Assembly: GCA_040901795.1 (NCBI GenBank)
Contig: JBBDYH010000004.1
Location: 1-55,055, forward strand
Direction: 5' to 3'
Origin: JBBDYH01 sp040901795
GTDB taxonomy: Bacteria > Planctomycetota > Planctomycetia > Pirellulales > JALHPA01
Length of the DNA: 55,055 nt
Shown: piece after piece, positions 18,901-26,691 of the stretch
Layout of the letters: every line of letters starts with the position of its first letter
Numbering within the stretch: position 1 is the first letter of the stretch
The notes under the pieces: model-generated
The model's input: the letters and a program-made list of their open reading frames with translations, nothing else
What the model was told of the DNA's origin: nothing
Databases searched by the model: none
Made by a program: the position numbers and the translations under genes

Positions 18901-19117
18901 GCTCTACGTCGCCATGTTGTGTGCGCAGCTCGGCCGGCTCGACGAGGCCCAAAGCTGGTACGACAAGAGCGCCCAGGCGATCGCCGCCTACGACCAGCCC
19001 CCGCCCGGGCTCATCGAGCTGCGCGACGCCGCCAAAAAGCTAATCGAAGAAAAACGTAAAGCGGCCGCCAACTCAAGCCCTGGAAAGGGAGAAACCGGGA
19101 ACACTAATTCACACTAA
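15920..19117 (+). CDS. Membrane Ser/Thr protein kinase with extracytoplasmic helical-repeat domain
   Basis: 1065 residues from ATG 15920; Met at 15947 is an alternative, and the TTG further upstream lies in a repeat. The PknB-like kinase domain begins near 92: Gly loop GRGGMGVVY (100-108), catalytic Lys in VALKV (122), HRDIKPAN (287-294), DFGLAR (307-312), then GTLRYMSPEQA. One membrane helix (about 453-475) separates it from about 590 residues of helical, TPR-like sequence outside. Between the hinge (YAMEYIEGQTL) and the helix before HRD there is an extra segment of 58 codons (about 186-243) made entirely of dispersed repeats, in frame. All catalytic motifs remain. It is paired with the ECF sigma factor upstream. 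Confidence 0.92.
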   Translation: MHEHNPPNAMATATRSTGVSLPDLIEELTAQIEAGELVDFEAFYAEHAQYEAQLRELAPALVALADLGQSAGERAARGAFHVPTDEAGRLGDFRIIRELGRGGMGVVYEAEQLSLSRRVALKVLPFAGVLDERHLKRFKLEAAAAAALKHPNIVSVYCVGCERGVHFYAMEYIEGQTLAAAIDALRLAVAGTATLRLAVGGTPTLDCGNSLPLSFSDDVAQQSGALGKAASIESQSCDKSQHSKDTLAAALSTLRETKPRDFFRRVAELGIQAADALDHAHQMGIVHRDIKPANLLLDLEGKLYITDFGLARLSTDAGMTLTGDMLGTLRYMSPEQASGAKLLDERTDIYSLGVTLYELLALRPAFAENDRQKLIRQVAEHDPPRLRAINPRISADLETIILKAMAKEPAERYAAAKELAADLERFVADQPIKARRASSAARAVRWSRRRPRTLLSVAGALGALLLVVSAALFAVADEKAKTNTSLDEKTEALRKAEASLRIAREAVDSLYIDLASEWMTSSSTVSDVQHKFLERAAAFYEQLAGETEGDPKQVATTATAYARTAKIQTYLENHSRAIPALQKSIALSRRLAERPNFTEADRLELADRYRSLHELFAIRGEYREAAATLAEAWEYLESLPPSDRPDRRYQIAAWEVASARQAIREDQYPEAEKQARKAAQFKLGNLPRDLHMKVRLMQFKAEALLSEALQGQGMLEQAFTRCRKALLSCQTFRSGRKDLRPLAKAEFDLLNTLAAIEAEQEQHAAAATHYRDALAVLREGLEDGKSPQVIQTNMVHTVWGNPGNPHWKGTFVAAETNCDYADTQIKLAKVLMKLGRRYEAEYQLGEAVNVTAGAGFEMSPVLRYRVTLANAYAVSALLCEEWQPGDAPVLLDAALFMWNGALRDFEAASKYRSGVHRPLDDLDWFRAQFGYRSELPAAKERKRGNTWPAGQTQPYFVKRAIGLGFYDAGLFWKGHIDGFQWLAERRERYKEFDLLYVAMLCAQLGRLDEAQSWYDKSAQAIAAYDQPPPGLIELRDAAKKLIEEKRKAAANSSPGKGETGNTNSH
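16475..16534. repeat. Two tandem 30-bp hairpin units inside the kinase gene
   Basis: CGTTTAGCAGTCGCCGGCAC.. (16475-16504) and CGTTTAGCAGTCGGCGGCAC.. (16505-16534) are 30-bp direct repeats. Each is a hairpin, AGTCGCCG/CGGCGACT and AGTCGGCG/CGCCGACT, with a paired (compensated) change between the two copies. They encode LRLAVAGTAT and LRLAVGGTPTL in the kinase frame. Confidence 0.8.
16534..16648. repeat. 115-bp REPIN-like inverted hairpin pair, copy 2, in the kinase reading frame
   Basis: Left hairpin GCGGTAAC/GTTACCGC (16539-16556), right hairpin GCTGCGAC/GTCGCAGC (16626-16643). The ends are GGACT and ACTCC, and the total is 115 bp, the same as the copy at 11376-11490. Both copies have TTTCTTTTTC after the left hairpin and a CCAAAGC run into the right one. 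Confidence 0.85.
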
Positions 19118-19503
19118 TCGCCACTGATTGGTAGGCGCCGCGAGCCGAGGTGCATTGTAGTCATCTCGCTCCGCGAGATGAAACACCCGAACAAGAGCCA
19201 TAGTCACCGCTCCGCAAGTGGCAACATCCGACGCCCGTGAGGAGCTCTCCTTTTCGACGCTTGATCAGGGAAAGAGAATCGTAAACCCCTCCTGGACGAA
19301 ACGATGATCGTTGGTCAACACATCCGGGACGCCGAGCGGTGTCCTGAGGCCCGGAGGGCCGACATTCAGTAGCCAGGGGCGCGAGCCCCTGGATCCCATA
19401 AACAAGAAGCCTTGAAAGCCCCGGCGGGGCGACACCACGTAACGCCATGATCCCCGCCCGTAGCGCACTAGCGAGTTTCACGACGATGACTCACACGTTC
19501 CAC
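19118..19503. other. Repeat-rich spacer after the kinase; no gene
   Basis: No coding sequence is supported. It holds a hairpin unit TCATCTCGCTCCGCGAGATGA near 19160-19180 and the 90-bp doublet at 19346-19435. Confidence 0.6.
19346..19435. repeat. Direct hairpin doublet with 70-bp spacing, downstream of the kinase
   Basis: GAGGCCCGGAGGGCCGACAT (19346-19365) and AAGCCCCGGCGGGGCGACAC (19416-19435) are 70 bp apart. Between them is the hairpin CCAGGGGC..GCCCCTGG. It is the same architecture and family as 15811-15900. Confidence 0.78.
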
Positions 19504-19845
19504 TTATCGCCGGCGCGGCAAGAAAATGATCTGGTCGATCATCTCCTCGGCAGTTCGCGTCCGCCACAGTTCGGCCAGTGCGTGGACCATGTCGCCTACC
19601 GAGCATTTCTCGGCGTGCCGATAGGCGATGCCGGAATGCTGCACTCCGGCGGCCGCGAGCTTCAGATGATCCGAGTCATGCGTGACGAGGACTCGACCTG
19701 CAGAGGCCGCGAATTGGAGTTGCGTTGTATCCGGAGCGCCGAGAAGGCCCCCCTCCTTGGTGGTCGTTGCGTCGATACCACGACGTGCCAGGCCGCGCAT
19801 AATGCCCCCCTGGATGTTTTCGTCCAGGTGAAACCGTATATCCAT
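19504..19845 (-). CDS. DUF5615-family PIN-like protein, probable toxin
   Basis: 113 residues. The N-terminal strand FHLDENI carries the conserved acidic pair (D8, E9); a central VTHDSDH (54-60) gives further acidic residues, as in PIN-fold nucleases of this family. It follows the DUF433 gene by 4 bp in the same orientation, the standard arrangement of DUF433/DUF5615 modules thought to act as toxin-antitoxin pairs. Toxicity here is inferred from family and context. It ends in a basic FLPRRR tail. Confidence 0.88.
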   Translation of the reverse strand: MDIRFHLDENIQGGIMRGLARRGIDATTTKEGGLLGAPDTTQLQFAASAGRVLVTHDSDHLKLAAAGVQHSGIAYRHAEKCSVGDMVHALAELWRTRTAEEMIDQIIFLPRRR

Positions 19846-19849
19846 CGGG

Positions 19850-20155
19850 TTACACGGGCGAAGAGGAAGGTAGGGGAGGTTCGCTCAGTTGCGCCTCGAG
19901 CTTATCGACGAAACTCTGCTCGTCGCGAATCTCCTGTTCAATTTCGTCGCGATGTTCCCAGTAATAGGCGAGCGCGGCATGCACCTGAGCCAGCGTCAAA
20001 TGCGGATAGGCCTCCACGATCTCGTCGGGCGTCAGGCGGTTTCGCTCGCTCAACGTGGCAATCAAAGAGACTTTGATCCGCGTCCCCGCAATGCGCGGCT
20101 TGCCGCCGCATGTTCCCGGGGTTTGTTCGATAGGGAGGAGAGGAGAGTCAGGCAT
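19850..20155 (-). CDS. DUF433-family protein, probable antitoxin
   Basis: 101 residues. The DUF433 signature is clear: GGKPRIAGTRIKVSLI, then LTPDEIVEAYPHLTLAQVHAALAYYWEHRDEI. The domain is a helix-turn-helix type fold and would act as a DNA-binding antitoxin that neutralises the downstream PIN-like protein and represses the pair. It is first in the two-gene unit, 4 bp from its partner. The C-terminal 30 residues are acidic then Pro/Ser-rich, plausible as a toxin-binding tail. Confidence 0.88.
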   Translation of the reverse strand: MPDSPLLPIEQTPGTCGGKPRIAGTRIKVSLIATLSERNRLTPDEIVEAYPHLTLAQVHAALAYYWEHRDEIEQEIRDEQSFVDKLEAQLSEPPLPSSSPV

Positions 20156-20590
20156 GTTTCAAGTGTAGGCTCCAGGCCGATGCCGAGCAACCGCTCTGGC
20201 ACGTGAGGCGAACCGTGTTATCCCGGCCTTAGGAGGCACGGCAATAAGCGCCAATGCGGATGGATTAACCAAAGGCAGCGAAGGGCACAAAGGAAGGCAA
20301 TGCGGTGCAGATAATTGTTCATTTCCTCGGCGCTTTGAGGCGCTAATTAGTAAATCGCCTGTCGGAAGGGCAGGTACTTTGACGCAGGCGGAAAGCCTGC
20401 GGAGTTGACAGGCCTCGAGGGCCTGCGCGGTTAAGAGAAATTCCCAACGGTGGGGGGCTGCGCTCGCGGTGCGCAGATGCGCCGCTTGAAAAACGGAGTC
20501 GGATTGCGGAGCGTTAGGGGGCTTGAGGCGAACAGCGTCGTGGCTCGGTCGTGTTCCGGTTATTCATTTACCAACAAGAAAGCATTATCG
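20156..20590. other. Spacer with small hairpins, no gene
   Basis: 435 bp between the antitoxin start and the surface protein. A short hairpin GCAGGC/GCCTGC (20384-20400) resembles the dispersed repeats seen elsewhere. The longer open frame starting at 20450 is rejected as a start because the exported protein begins at 20591. Confidence 0.5.
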
Positions 20591-22756
20591 ATGTTACGAA
20601 AAACCTCCAAAAGGCGTTCCCCGTCATCTGCGCGACAAATCGATCAGCGCAAGCGATTCTCCTTTGAGTCTCTGGAGAACCGTGTGCTAATGGCCAGCGA
20701 TATTTCCATCAGCGACGCCACGGCAATCGAGGGGAGTAATCACCTAAAGTTTATCGATCAGTTCATACCAGAAGGCAGTGAGTTTGTTAGACCACGGCAG
20801 CCGGCGTTCGGTCCGGATGGCAATGGAGATGGCGTTGAGGACCTCTACATCGCCAGCGCCGACACAGACGAAATCCTCCGCTACGACGGCGACACTGGAG
20901 CGTTTCTGGATGTATTCGTCTCGCAGGGCAGTGGAGGACTCAACGGACCCGCAGATCTTGAATTTGGTCCTGACGGCAATCTTTACGTCTCAGGGTTCGA
21001 AGGGAATCACGTGCTACGATACGATGGTTTGACAGGCGCATTCCTGGACGAGATCGGGAGCGGATTGGCCGGCCCAATCGGCCTTACCTTCGGGAGCGAT
21101 GGTGCCCTCTATATCGCGAGCCATTTCGGCAGCCAGGTTTTGAAATATGACAGCTCAGGACTTAGCGTGTTCGTCCCTCCGGGGAGCGGAGGATTGATCC
21201 ATGCTCGAAACGCACTCTTCGGTCCTGACGCAAACGGCGATGGCACTAACGATCTCTACGTCGCTAGTGGAGAATCTTGGCAAGTATTGCGCTATGATGG
21301 ACTGACGGGCGGTTTCATCGATGTCTTTGCGACGACCGACGGCCCAGCGGCGTGGATGGAGGTTGGGCCAGACGGCGACCTGTACGTGGGCGTTGCAAAG
21401 AATCCAGACGCCGAATTCGTACGATTCGATATTGAGACGGGGGCTCTGGTCGACTCACTGTTTGTCGAAACGACGAGCTTTTGGTTTATCGTTGACCAGA
21501 ACAATGTCGTCTACAACCCGAATGGATATGACCTGTCGATTCTCCGCCACGGACCGTCCTCACTGGCTGTCTTTACCGTGAGCCTTTCATCGCCGAGTGC
21601 ATCTTCCGTCACAGTCGACTTTCAGACAATGGACGGTTCGGCCCAGGCAGGCACCGATTACGTCCCAACGACCGGCACGCTAACCTTCGCCCCAGGCCAG
21701 ACGACGAGAACGATTCTGGTCCAAACGATCGACGACGCTATCTCAGATTTCAACGAGGCCTTCAGCGTGGTTCTGTCGAATGCCTCGGCCGGCGCCGTGA
21801 TTGCCGATGCACAAGGAGTGGCCACCATCCAGGACAACGACCTTCCGCCGACGAAGTTCTACGTCGTCAACGACGCCACGCAAAATCGCACGTACGAATA
21901 TGGTGCAACAGGCGCGGCCGTCGAGAATTACGCGTTGAACAGCGGCAACACAGCCCCGCGAGGCGCGGCCAGCACTGTCGCCGGGGATAAGACGTGGGTG
22001 GTTGACGCCAATCGAAAAGTCTACGTCTATAACAACAGCGGAGCGCTCTTGGGATCTTGGACCGCCGGCAGTCTGGCGTCAAATGCGACGGTCGAGGGCA
22101 TCGCCACCAATGGAACCGACGTCTGGATTGTCGACGCACGCAAGGACAGAGTTTACCATTACACTGGTGCGGCCACGCGGCTCTCGAGTAGCCAGAACGC
22201 GGCGAGTAGCTTTGCACTCAATAGCGGCAACCGGGGACCAAAGGACATCGTCACCGACGGCGTGTACCTCTGGGTCGTGAACAACAGCACGACCAACAAG
22301 GTATTCAAGTACACGCTTTCCGGTTCGCTCGTCGGAAGCTGGACGATCACCTCCGGCGGGGGCAGTCCGACGGGCATTACGATTGATCCGGCGAACGTTA
22401 GCGACATCTGGATCGTCGATAGTTCGTCGGATCGCGTGTATCAGTACACCGCAGCCACCTCGCGAACGTCAGGCAGCCAGTCGCCCGCATCCAGCTTCGC
22501 CCTGGCCGCCGACAATACCAACCCGCAAGGCATCGCCGATCCGCCGAGCGTCGATTCGCAACCAACAGCACATACCAGCGCTGTCGCTGCAGGGATCGCG
22601 TCGCTGAACAGGCGCACCGAGCGCGATTCATCGACACCCGCGGAGCGACTGGATCGCAATGGTAGCCAGACCGACTTGCGCATGGCGCTCGACTTCGTAT
22701 TCAGCCGTGACCAGGAGTTTGGACCAAGACGTTTACGAAAGGCGATTCGTAGCTAA
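20591..22756 (+). CDS. Exported beta-propeller / Calx-beta surface protein with LEPR-XLL-type leader (paralogue 1)
   Basis: 721 residues from ATG 20591. A basic leader ends in FESLENRVLMA, a variant of the planctomycete LEPR-XLL motif. Next comes a Vgb/NHL-like beta-propeller (repeats with ILRYDGDTGAFLDVF, VLRYDGLTGAF, DGNLYVSG), a Calx-beta domain (about 345-435; SVTVDFQTMDGSAQAGTDYV..FAPGQTTRTILV..ND), and a second, unrelated propeller (repeats of TDVWIVD..DRVY.Y, SSFALNSGN). The C-terminus is short and polar, without an anchor. 677 bp of the first propeller are identical to the next gene. It is likely on the cell surface; the ligand is unknown. Confidence 0.87.
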   Translation: MLRKTSKRRSPSSARQIDQRKRFSFESLENRVLMASDISISDATAIEGSNHLKFIDQFIPEGSEFVRPRQPAFGPDGNGDGVEDLYIASADTDEILRYDGDTGAFLDVFVSQGSGGLNGPADLEFGPDGNLYVSGFEGNHVLRYDGLTGAFLDEIGSGLAGPIGLTFGSDGALYIASHFGSQVLKYDSSGLSVFVPPGSGGLIHARNALFGPDANGDGTNDLYVASGESWQVLRYDGLTGGFIDVFATTDGPAAWMEVGPDGDLYVGVAKNPDAEFVRFDIETGALVDSLFVETTSFWFIVDQNNVVYNPNGYDLSILRHGPSSLAVFTVSLSSPSASSVTVDFQTMDGSAQAGTDYVPTTGTLTFAPGQTTRTILVQTIDDAISDFNEAFSVVLSNASAGAVIADAQGVATIQDNDLPPTKFYVVNDATQNRTYEYGATGAAVENYALNSGNTAPRGAASTVAGDKTWVVDANRKVYVYNNSGALLGSWTAGSLASNATVEGIATNGTDVWIVDARKDRVYHYTGAATRLSSSQNAASSFALNSGNRGPKDIVTDGVYLWVVNNSTTNKVFKYTLSGSLVGSWTITSGGGSPTGITIDPANVSDIWIVDSSSDRVYQYTAATSRTSGSQSPASSFALAADNTNPQGIADPPSVDSQPTAHTSAVAAGIASLNRRTERDSSTPAERLDRNGSQTDLRMALDFVFSRDQEFGPRRLRKAIRS
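20843..21519. repeat. 677-bp identical block shared with 23091-23767 (copy 1)
   Basis: Aligned by eye, this stretch shows no mismatch to 23091-23767 (constant offset 2248 bp), while both flanks diverge quickly. It covers most of the first beta-propeller. Confidence 0.85.
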
Positions 22757-22814
22757 GCCCGTCCGGGCCTGACTGCAACTGCATACCTTGACACTGATGC
22801 TACAAGGAATCCTA

Positions 22815-25517
22815 ATGCGATTTTTTACTCGCCGCTCGACTCAGACCCTCAGCCGCCGCAAGCCGGCGACCTCCCCCCGCCACCGCCTCGCGCGCCGAAA
22901 GCCGCTTTTTGAATGCCTCGAACCACGCGCCTTGCTCGCGGCGTCGATTTCCATCAGCGACGCCACCGTGTTTGAAGGCAACGATGCGTTGCAGTTTATC
23001 GACAAGTTTGTAACTGACGGCAGCGGCGGGCTTACGAGGCCCAGACAGCCGCTCCTGGGACCGGATGGGAACGGAGATGGCATAGATGATCTCTACATCG
23101 CCAGCGCCGACACAGACGAAATCCTCCGCTACGACGGCGACACTGGAGCGTTTCTGGATGTATTCGTCTCGCAGGGCAGTGGAGGACTCAACGGACCCGC
23201 AGATCTTGAATTTGGTCCTGACGGCAATCTTTACGTCTCAGGGTTCGAAGGGAATCACGTGCTACGATACGATGGTTTGACAGGCGCATTCCTGGACGAG
23301 ATCGGGAGCGGATTGGCCGGCCCAATCGGCCTTACCTTCGGGAGCGATGGTGCCCTCTATATCGCGAGCCATTTCGGCAGCCAGGTTTTGAAATATGACA
23401 GCTCAGGACTTAGCGTGTTCGTCCCTCCGGGGAGCGGAGGATTGATCCATGCTCGAAACGCACTCTTCGGTCCTGACGCAAACGGCGATGGCACTAACGA
23501 TCTCTACGTCGCTAGTGGAGAATCTTGGCAAGTATTGCGCTATGATGGACTGACGGGCGGTTTCATCGATGTCTTTGCGACGACCGACGGCCCAGCGGCG
23601 TGGATGGAGGTTGGGCCAGACGGCGACCTGTACGTGGGCGTTGCAAAGAATCCAGACGCCGAATTCGTACGATTCGATATTGAGACGGGGGCTCTGGTCG
23701 ACTCACTGTTTGTCGAAACGACGAGCTTTTGGTTTATCGTTGACCAGAACAATGTCGTCTACAACCCAAATGGCTACAACCAGTCGCTTCTCCGTCACGG
23801 CCCATCCTCGATGGCAGTGTTTACAGTCAATCTAAGTGAACCGACCGCCTCGCCGGTCACAGTGGCCTACACAACAAATAACGGCACTGCCACGGCGGGG
23901 ACCGATTACGTAACCACTTCGGGCACGCTGACATTCGCCCCTGGCCAGACTACGCGGACGATTCTCGTCCAGACGCTCGGCGACGCTCAGTCGGAGTCCG
24001 CGGAGACGTTCACCGTTAACTTATCGAACGCAGTCGGCGCCACAATCGCCGATGGCCAAGGCATCGGCAGGATTCAAGACAACGAGCCGGCAGCTCCGAC
24101 CCTCTCGATCAACGACATAACCATAGCCGAGGAAGACCCTCACGCCGCCTTCACCGTGCGGCTCAACGTCGCGCTCGCCTCGCCCATCACGGTGGACTAC
24201 GCCACCAGCGACAAGACGGCGCAGGCGGGTTTGGATTACGTCGCGACCACAGGATCGGTGACCTTCGCGCCCGGTCAGACGACGCAGACCATTCTCGTGC
24301 CGCTCATCAACGATGCGATCCTCGAGGACCCTGACGAAACATTCTCGCTCGAGCTTTCCAATGCCCAGGGCGCGGCGATCGGCGACGGCGAAGCGATCGC
24401 CCTGGTCGAAGGCAACGACTCGACATGGACGCTGCGAACCTCCGCCGACGGCGCGTTCTTGCTCATCTACTATGTAAACATCCCGATCGGGCGATGGCCG
24501 ATGAACGCAAAGGAGCCGCTCGACTTTGACATTGCTCGCGGCGACGAGCAGGTACTTGTCGAGCTGCCACCCGGGACCGACGGGCCTGCCGGAGGAGTTT
24601 TGCTGCAGACCGGCGGCGGCCTCAACGAGTTGCACGTGCGAAGCGGAAGAATCCGCATCGATAGCGCCTCCCCCGGCGGCGTGCTCAATACCACGGTCTC
24701 CGAGGGCGCGGAGCTGATCACCTCGCGGCTCGATCAAAACGGCCTTGCTATCGCGGCCGGGGGACGCGTCACCTTGCTTCCCACTGGCGACCCAAGCCGG
24801 CTCACCGAATTTACGCTAGCCAAAGGGGCCGTTCTCGATCTTAGCGATAACTCGCTAGTCGTCGATTACTCCGGAGAATCGCCACTCGCCGAAATCCGCG
24901 ACCGCATTCTTTCCGGCCGCGGTGGCCCAGGGTTGGGCGCAAGCTGGAAGGGTGCAGGGATCAACAGCAGCGCGGCTTCAGAAGCAAACAAGGACGACCC
25001 GGAAGCATATTCGATTGGCTATGCCGAGAACGCAGCGTTGCCGCTGGGTCCGTATACCGACTTCCGCGGCCAGCCGGTTGACGACACTTCGGTGCTCATC
25101 GCCTACACGCGGACGGGCGATGCCAACCTCGACGGCCTGGTGAACGACGACGACGTGACGATCGTCGGCGCCACATATGCGCCGGGCGTGCCACAGCCGC
25201 AGTGGGCCTTCGGCGACTTCGACTACAACGGCTTCGTCGATGACGACGACGTGACCTTGCTCGGGGTGTTTTACGATCGAACAGCCACACCAGCCGCGGC
25301 ACCGCTGCCTCAAACAGCCCCGGCCGGCAGGCCGGGGTTGGCCGCCGAAAGTACGCTGGCCTCACTCTCGTTCCCAGGCTCTGCCTGGGAACGCACTGCC
25401 TCGCAGGCTCCGCCTGCCGATTTGGCCTCGTACGCCCTGGCCATCGAGCATCTCCTAGCCGAAGCCGACGACGCCTTTTCGCCCAAGCGCAAGCTAAGCG
25501 GGAAGTTGGTGTTCTAG
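22815..25517 (+). CDS. Exported beta-propeller / double Calx-beta protein with dockerin-like tail (paralogue 2)
   Basis: 900 residues from ATG 22815, with AAGGAA 6 nt upstream. The leader holds a canonical LEPR-XLL motif, FECLEPRALLA. Then come the same first propeller as the upstream gene, two Calx-beta domains (about 335-545), a beta-rich region, and a tail with two calcium loops (GDANLDGLVNDDD, GDFDYNGFVDDDD) nearly identical to that of the pentapeptide protein at 33-5172. No PEP-CTERM signal is present. The last 60 residues include PAGRPG and FPGSAWERTASQAPP, translations of dispersed hairpin repeats. It is a tandem duplicate of 20591-22756. Confidence 0.88.
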   Translation: MRFFTRRSTQTLSRRKPATSPRHRLARRKPLFECLEPRALLAASISISDATVFEGNDALQFIDKFVTDGSGGLTRPRQPLLGPDGNGDGIDDLYIASADTDEILRYDGDTGAFLDVFVSQGSGGLNGPADLEFGPDGNLYVSGFEGNHVLRYDGLTGAFLDEIGSGLAGPIGLTFGSDGALYIASHFGSQVLKYDSSGLSVFVPPGSGGLIHARNALFGPDANGDGTNDLYVASGESWQVLRYDGLTGGFIDVFATTDGPAAWMEVGPDGDLYVGVAKNPDAEFVRFDIETGALVDSLFVETTSFWFIVDQNNVVYNPNGYNQSLLRHGPSSMAVFTVNLSEPTASPVTVAYTTNNGTATAGTDYVTTSGTLTFAPGQTTRTILVQTLGDAQSESAETFTVNLSNAVGATIADGQGIGRIQDNEPAAPTLSINDITIAEEDPHAAFTVRLNVALASPITVDYATSDKTAQAGLDYVATTGSVTFAPGQTTQTILVPLINDAILEDPDETFSLELSNAQGAAIGDGEAIALVEGNDSTWTLRTSADGAFLLIYYVNIPIGRWPMNAKEPLDFDIARGDEQVLVELPPGTDGPAGGVLLQTGGGLNELHVRSGRIRIDSASPGGVLNTTVSEGAELITSRLDQNGLAIAAGGRVTLLPTGDPSRLTEFTLAKGAVLDLSDNSLVVDYSGESPLAEIRDRILSGRGGPGLGASWKGAGINSSAASEANKDDPEAYSIGYAENAALPLGPYTDFRGQPVDDTSVLIAYTRTGDANLDGLVNDDDVTIVGATYAPGVPQPQWAFGDFDYNGFVDDDDVTLLGVFYDRTATPAAAPLPQTAPAGRPGLAAESTLASLSFPGSAWERTASQAPPADLASYALAIEHLLAEADDAFSPKRKLSGKLVF
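23091..23767. repeat. 677-bp identical block shared with 20843-21519 (copy 2)
   Basis: Same block as 20843-21519. Synonymous sites are identical inside the block and differ outside it, which points to recent gene conversion or recent duplication. Confidence 0.85.
25367..25420. repeat. Half of the FPGSAWE-type repeat, inside a coding region
   Basis: Two of the four hairpins of the 8131-8270 element: GTTCCCAGGC/GCCTGGGAAC then GCAGGC/GCCTGC. It is read in frame at the C-terminus of the 22815-25517 protein. Confidence 0.8.
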
Positions 25518-25555
25518 CGTAATCCACGCACCTCGAGATCTACAGGATGGTCATG

Positions 25556-25673
25556 CGTCTGGTTGAAAAACAGCGGTCCACCGAGACAAGCTTGGCGGTG
25601 CCCGGTGCGGGAAACGTGGGCACGTGTCTGGTTTCGATACAGCGGTCCACCGAGGCGAGCTCGGTGGTGCCGG
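25556..25673. repeat. Left hairpin doublet flanking the transposase (period 69 bp)
   Basis: Two direct copies of a 49-bp unit (TCTGGTT...CAGCGGTCCACCGAG..AGC..GG.GGTGCC) start at 25556 and 25625, 69 bp apart. The core is a hairpin, perfect in the second copy (CCACCGAG/CTCGGTGG). A more diverged TCTGGTT unit follows near 25697. Confidence 0.82.
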
Positions 25674-25781
25674 AGAGGGGAGCGGGGGTTATACGTCTGG
25701 TTCTGCAGACATCGGCCCGCCGGATGGCCGCCGCCCGGCTCGTCCGGGTGGAGCCACCGTTTGGAAACCAGAACGGCCTTC

Positions 25782-26615
25782 TCAATAATCCTTCTCTCCG
25801 CCACCGCCCTGCTTGTCAGGGTGGGGCGGTGTTTGAGACTTAACCGCACGCTGATCGTACTCGCCAAAAGTTCCCAGAAACCCGCCGAATTGGTACACCG
25901 GCCGTATACCGTGCACGTAGGCGAGGTTGTTCAAAAAGCTGAGCGCGACATCGACCGGTGCTACGTCGATCGTGCATCCGAGCGCCAGGTGTACATGGTC
26001 GGTCAGAACCGCCGCGCGCGACAATAGCCAATCTTTCGCACCGCACACCTTGAGGATCATATCGTGCACGCGTTGGAGCACGTCTTCCCGCGTCTCCGAC
26101 CACCGATCACGGTGCACCAGCACAATGTGCAGGTTGTACCAGTATAAGCCATGCGAAGTTTGGCGAGGTTGCGATAGATCGACCTCGCTGTGACGGATTT
26201 GAAATCGGCGCAGACGCTCCTGGACTCGGGGGTCGGCCATTTGATGATGGCCGAGCTGCGAGGCCACGTAGGCTTCGACCAACTCGCGGGTGACATGACC
26301 GAAGCTGCGAAGCGCGTAGTTGCGCTTGAGTGCCTTGGGCCAGCGATCACGCACCAGATGCTGCAAGCGGCCCTTCACGTGCTTCACGATCGTCAATGGC
26401 ACAACATGCGGCTGCGTGCTGATGACGAACTGACTTACGCCTGCTTCGGCGAACCGATGGCCCAGCAAGCGGATGCCATCGCCTTCGAGAGCCACGGACA
26501 GGTCGTGGAACCAGCCATTGTCTATCACGTCGGTTCGCCAGAAGATCGAGAGGCCCCACTGCAACGGGCAAGAAAACGAGCAGTTTTTGGCCGTGTAGAG
26601 AGGAGTGAGCGGCAT
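25782..26615 (-). CDS. Two-domain Y1 (HUH, IS200-like) transposase family protein
   Basis: 277 residues from the only ATG, 26615; a TTG start at 26651 would add 12. Two Y1-like halves are visible. Half 1 (about 10-120) has the VPLTIVKHVKGRLQHLVRD helix and the tyrosine helix VEAYVASQ (Tyr116), but SQF (61-63) where the HUH motif belongs. Half 2 (about 155-265) has the strand YNLHIVLVHRDRW and the metal-binding motif DHVHLAL (His207, His209), but ends at YDQRAV with no Tyr at the expected site. IS200-type enzymes are single-domain dimers with active sites shared in trans, so a fused pair could make one composite site. Paired hairpin repeats lie on both sides. The last residues come from another hairpin (about 25800-25830). 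Activity is not known. Confidence 0.8.
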   Translation of the reverse strand: MPLTPLYTAKNCSFSCPLQWGLSIFWRTDVIDNGWFHDLSVALEGDGIRLLGHRFAEAGVSQFVISTQPHVVPLTIVKHVKGRLQHLVRDRWPKALKRNYALRSFGHVTRELVEAYVASQLGHHQMADPRVQERLRRFQIRHSEVDLSQPRQTSHGLYWYNLHIVLVHRDRWSETREDVLQRVHDMILKVCGAKDWLLSRAAVLTDHVHLALGCTIDVAPVDVALSFLNNLAYVHGIRPVYQFGGFLGTFGEYDQRAVKSQTPPHPDKQGGGGEKDY

Positions 26616-26691
26616 GGGCGTCAGTATGTGAGTGCCGCTCCACGCAGGCAAGTCGCTTGATGGCGCAGAGTAGAAGTTTAGTAGAGGGCCG

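Noticed and set aside
20450..20590. An upstream start for the first surface protein
   Set aside because: The stretch translates to non-conserved sequence. The basic leader with the LEPR-XLL-type motif starts at 20591, as in the sister gene at 22815.
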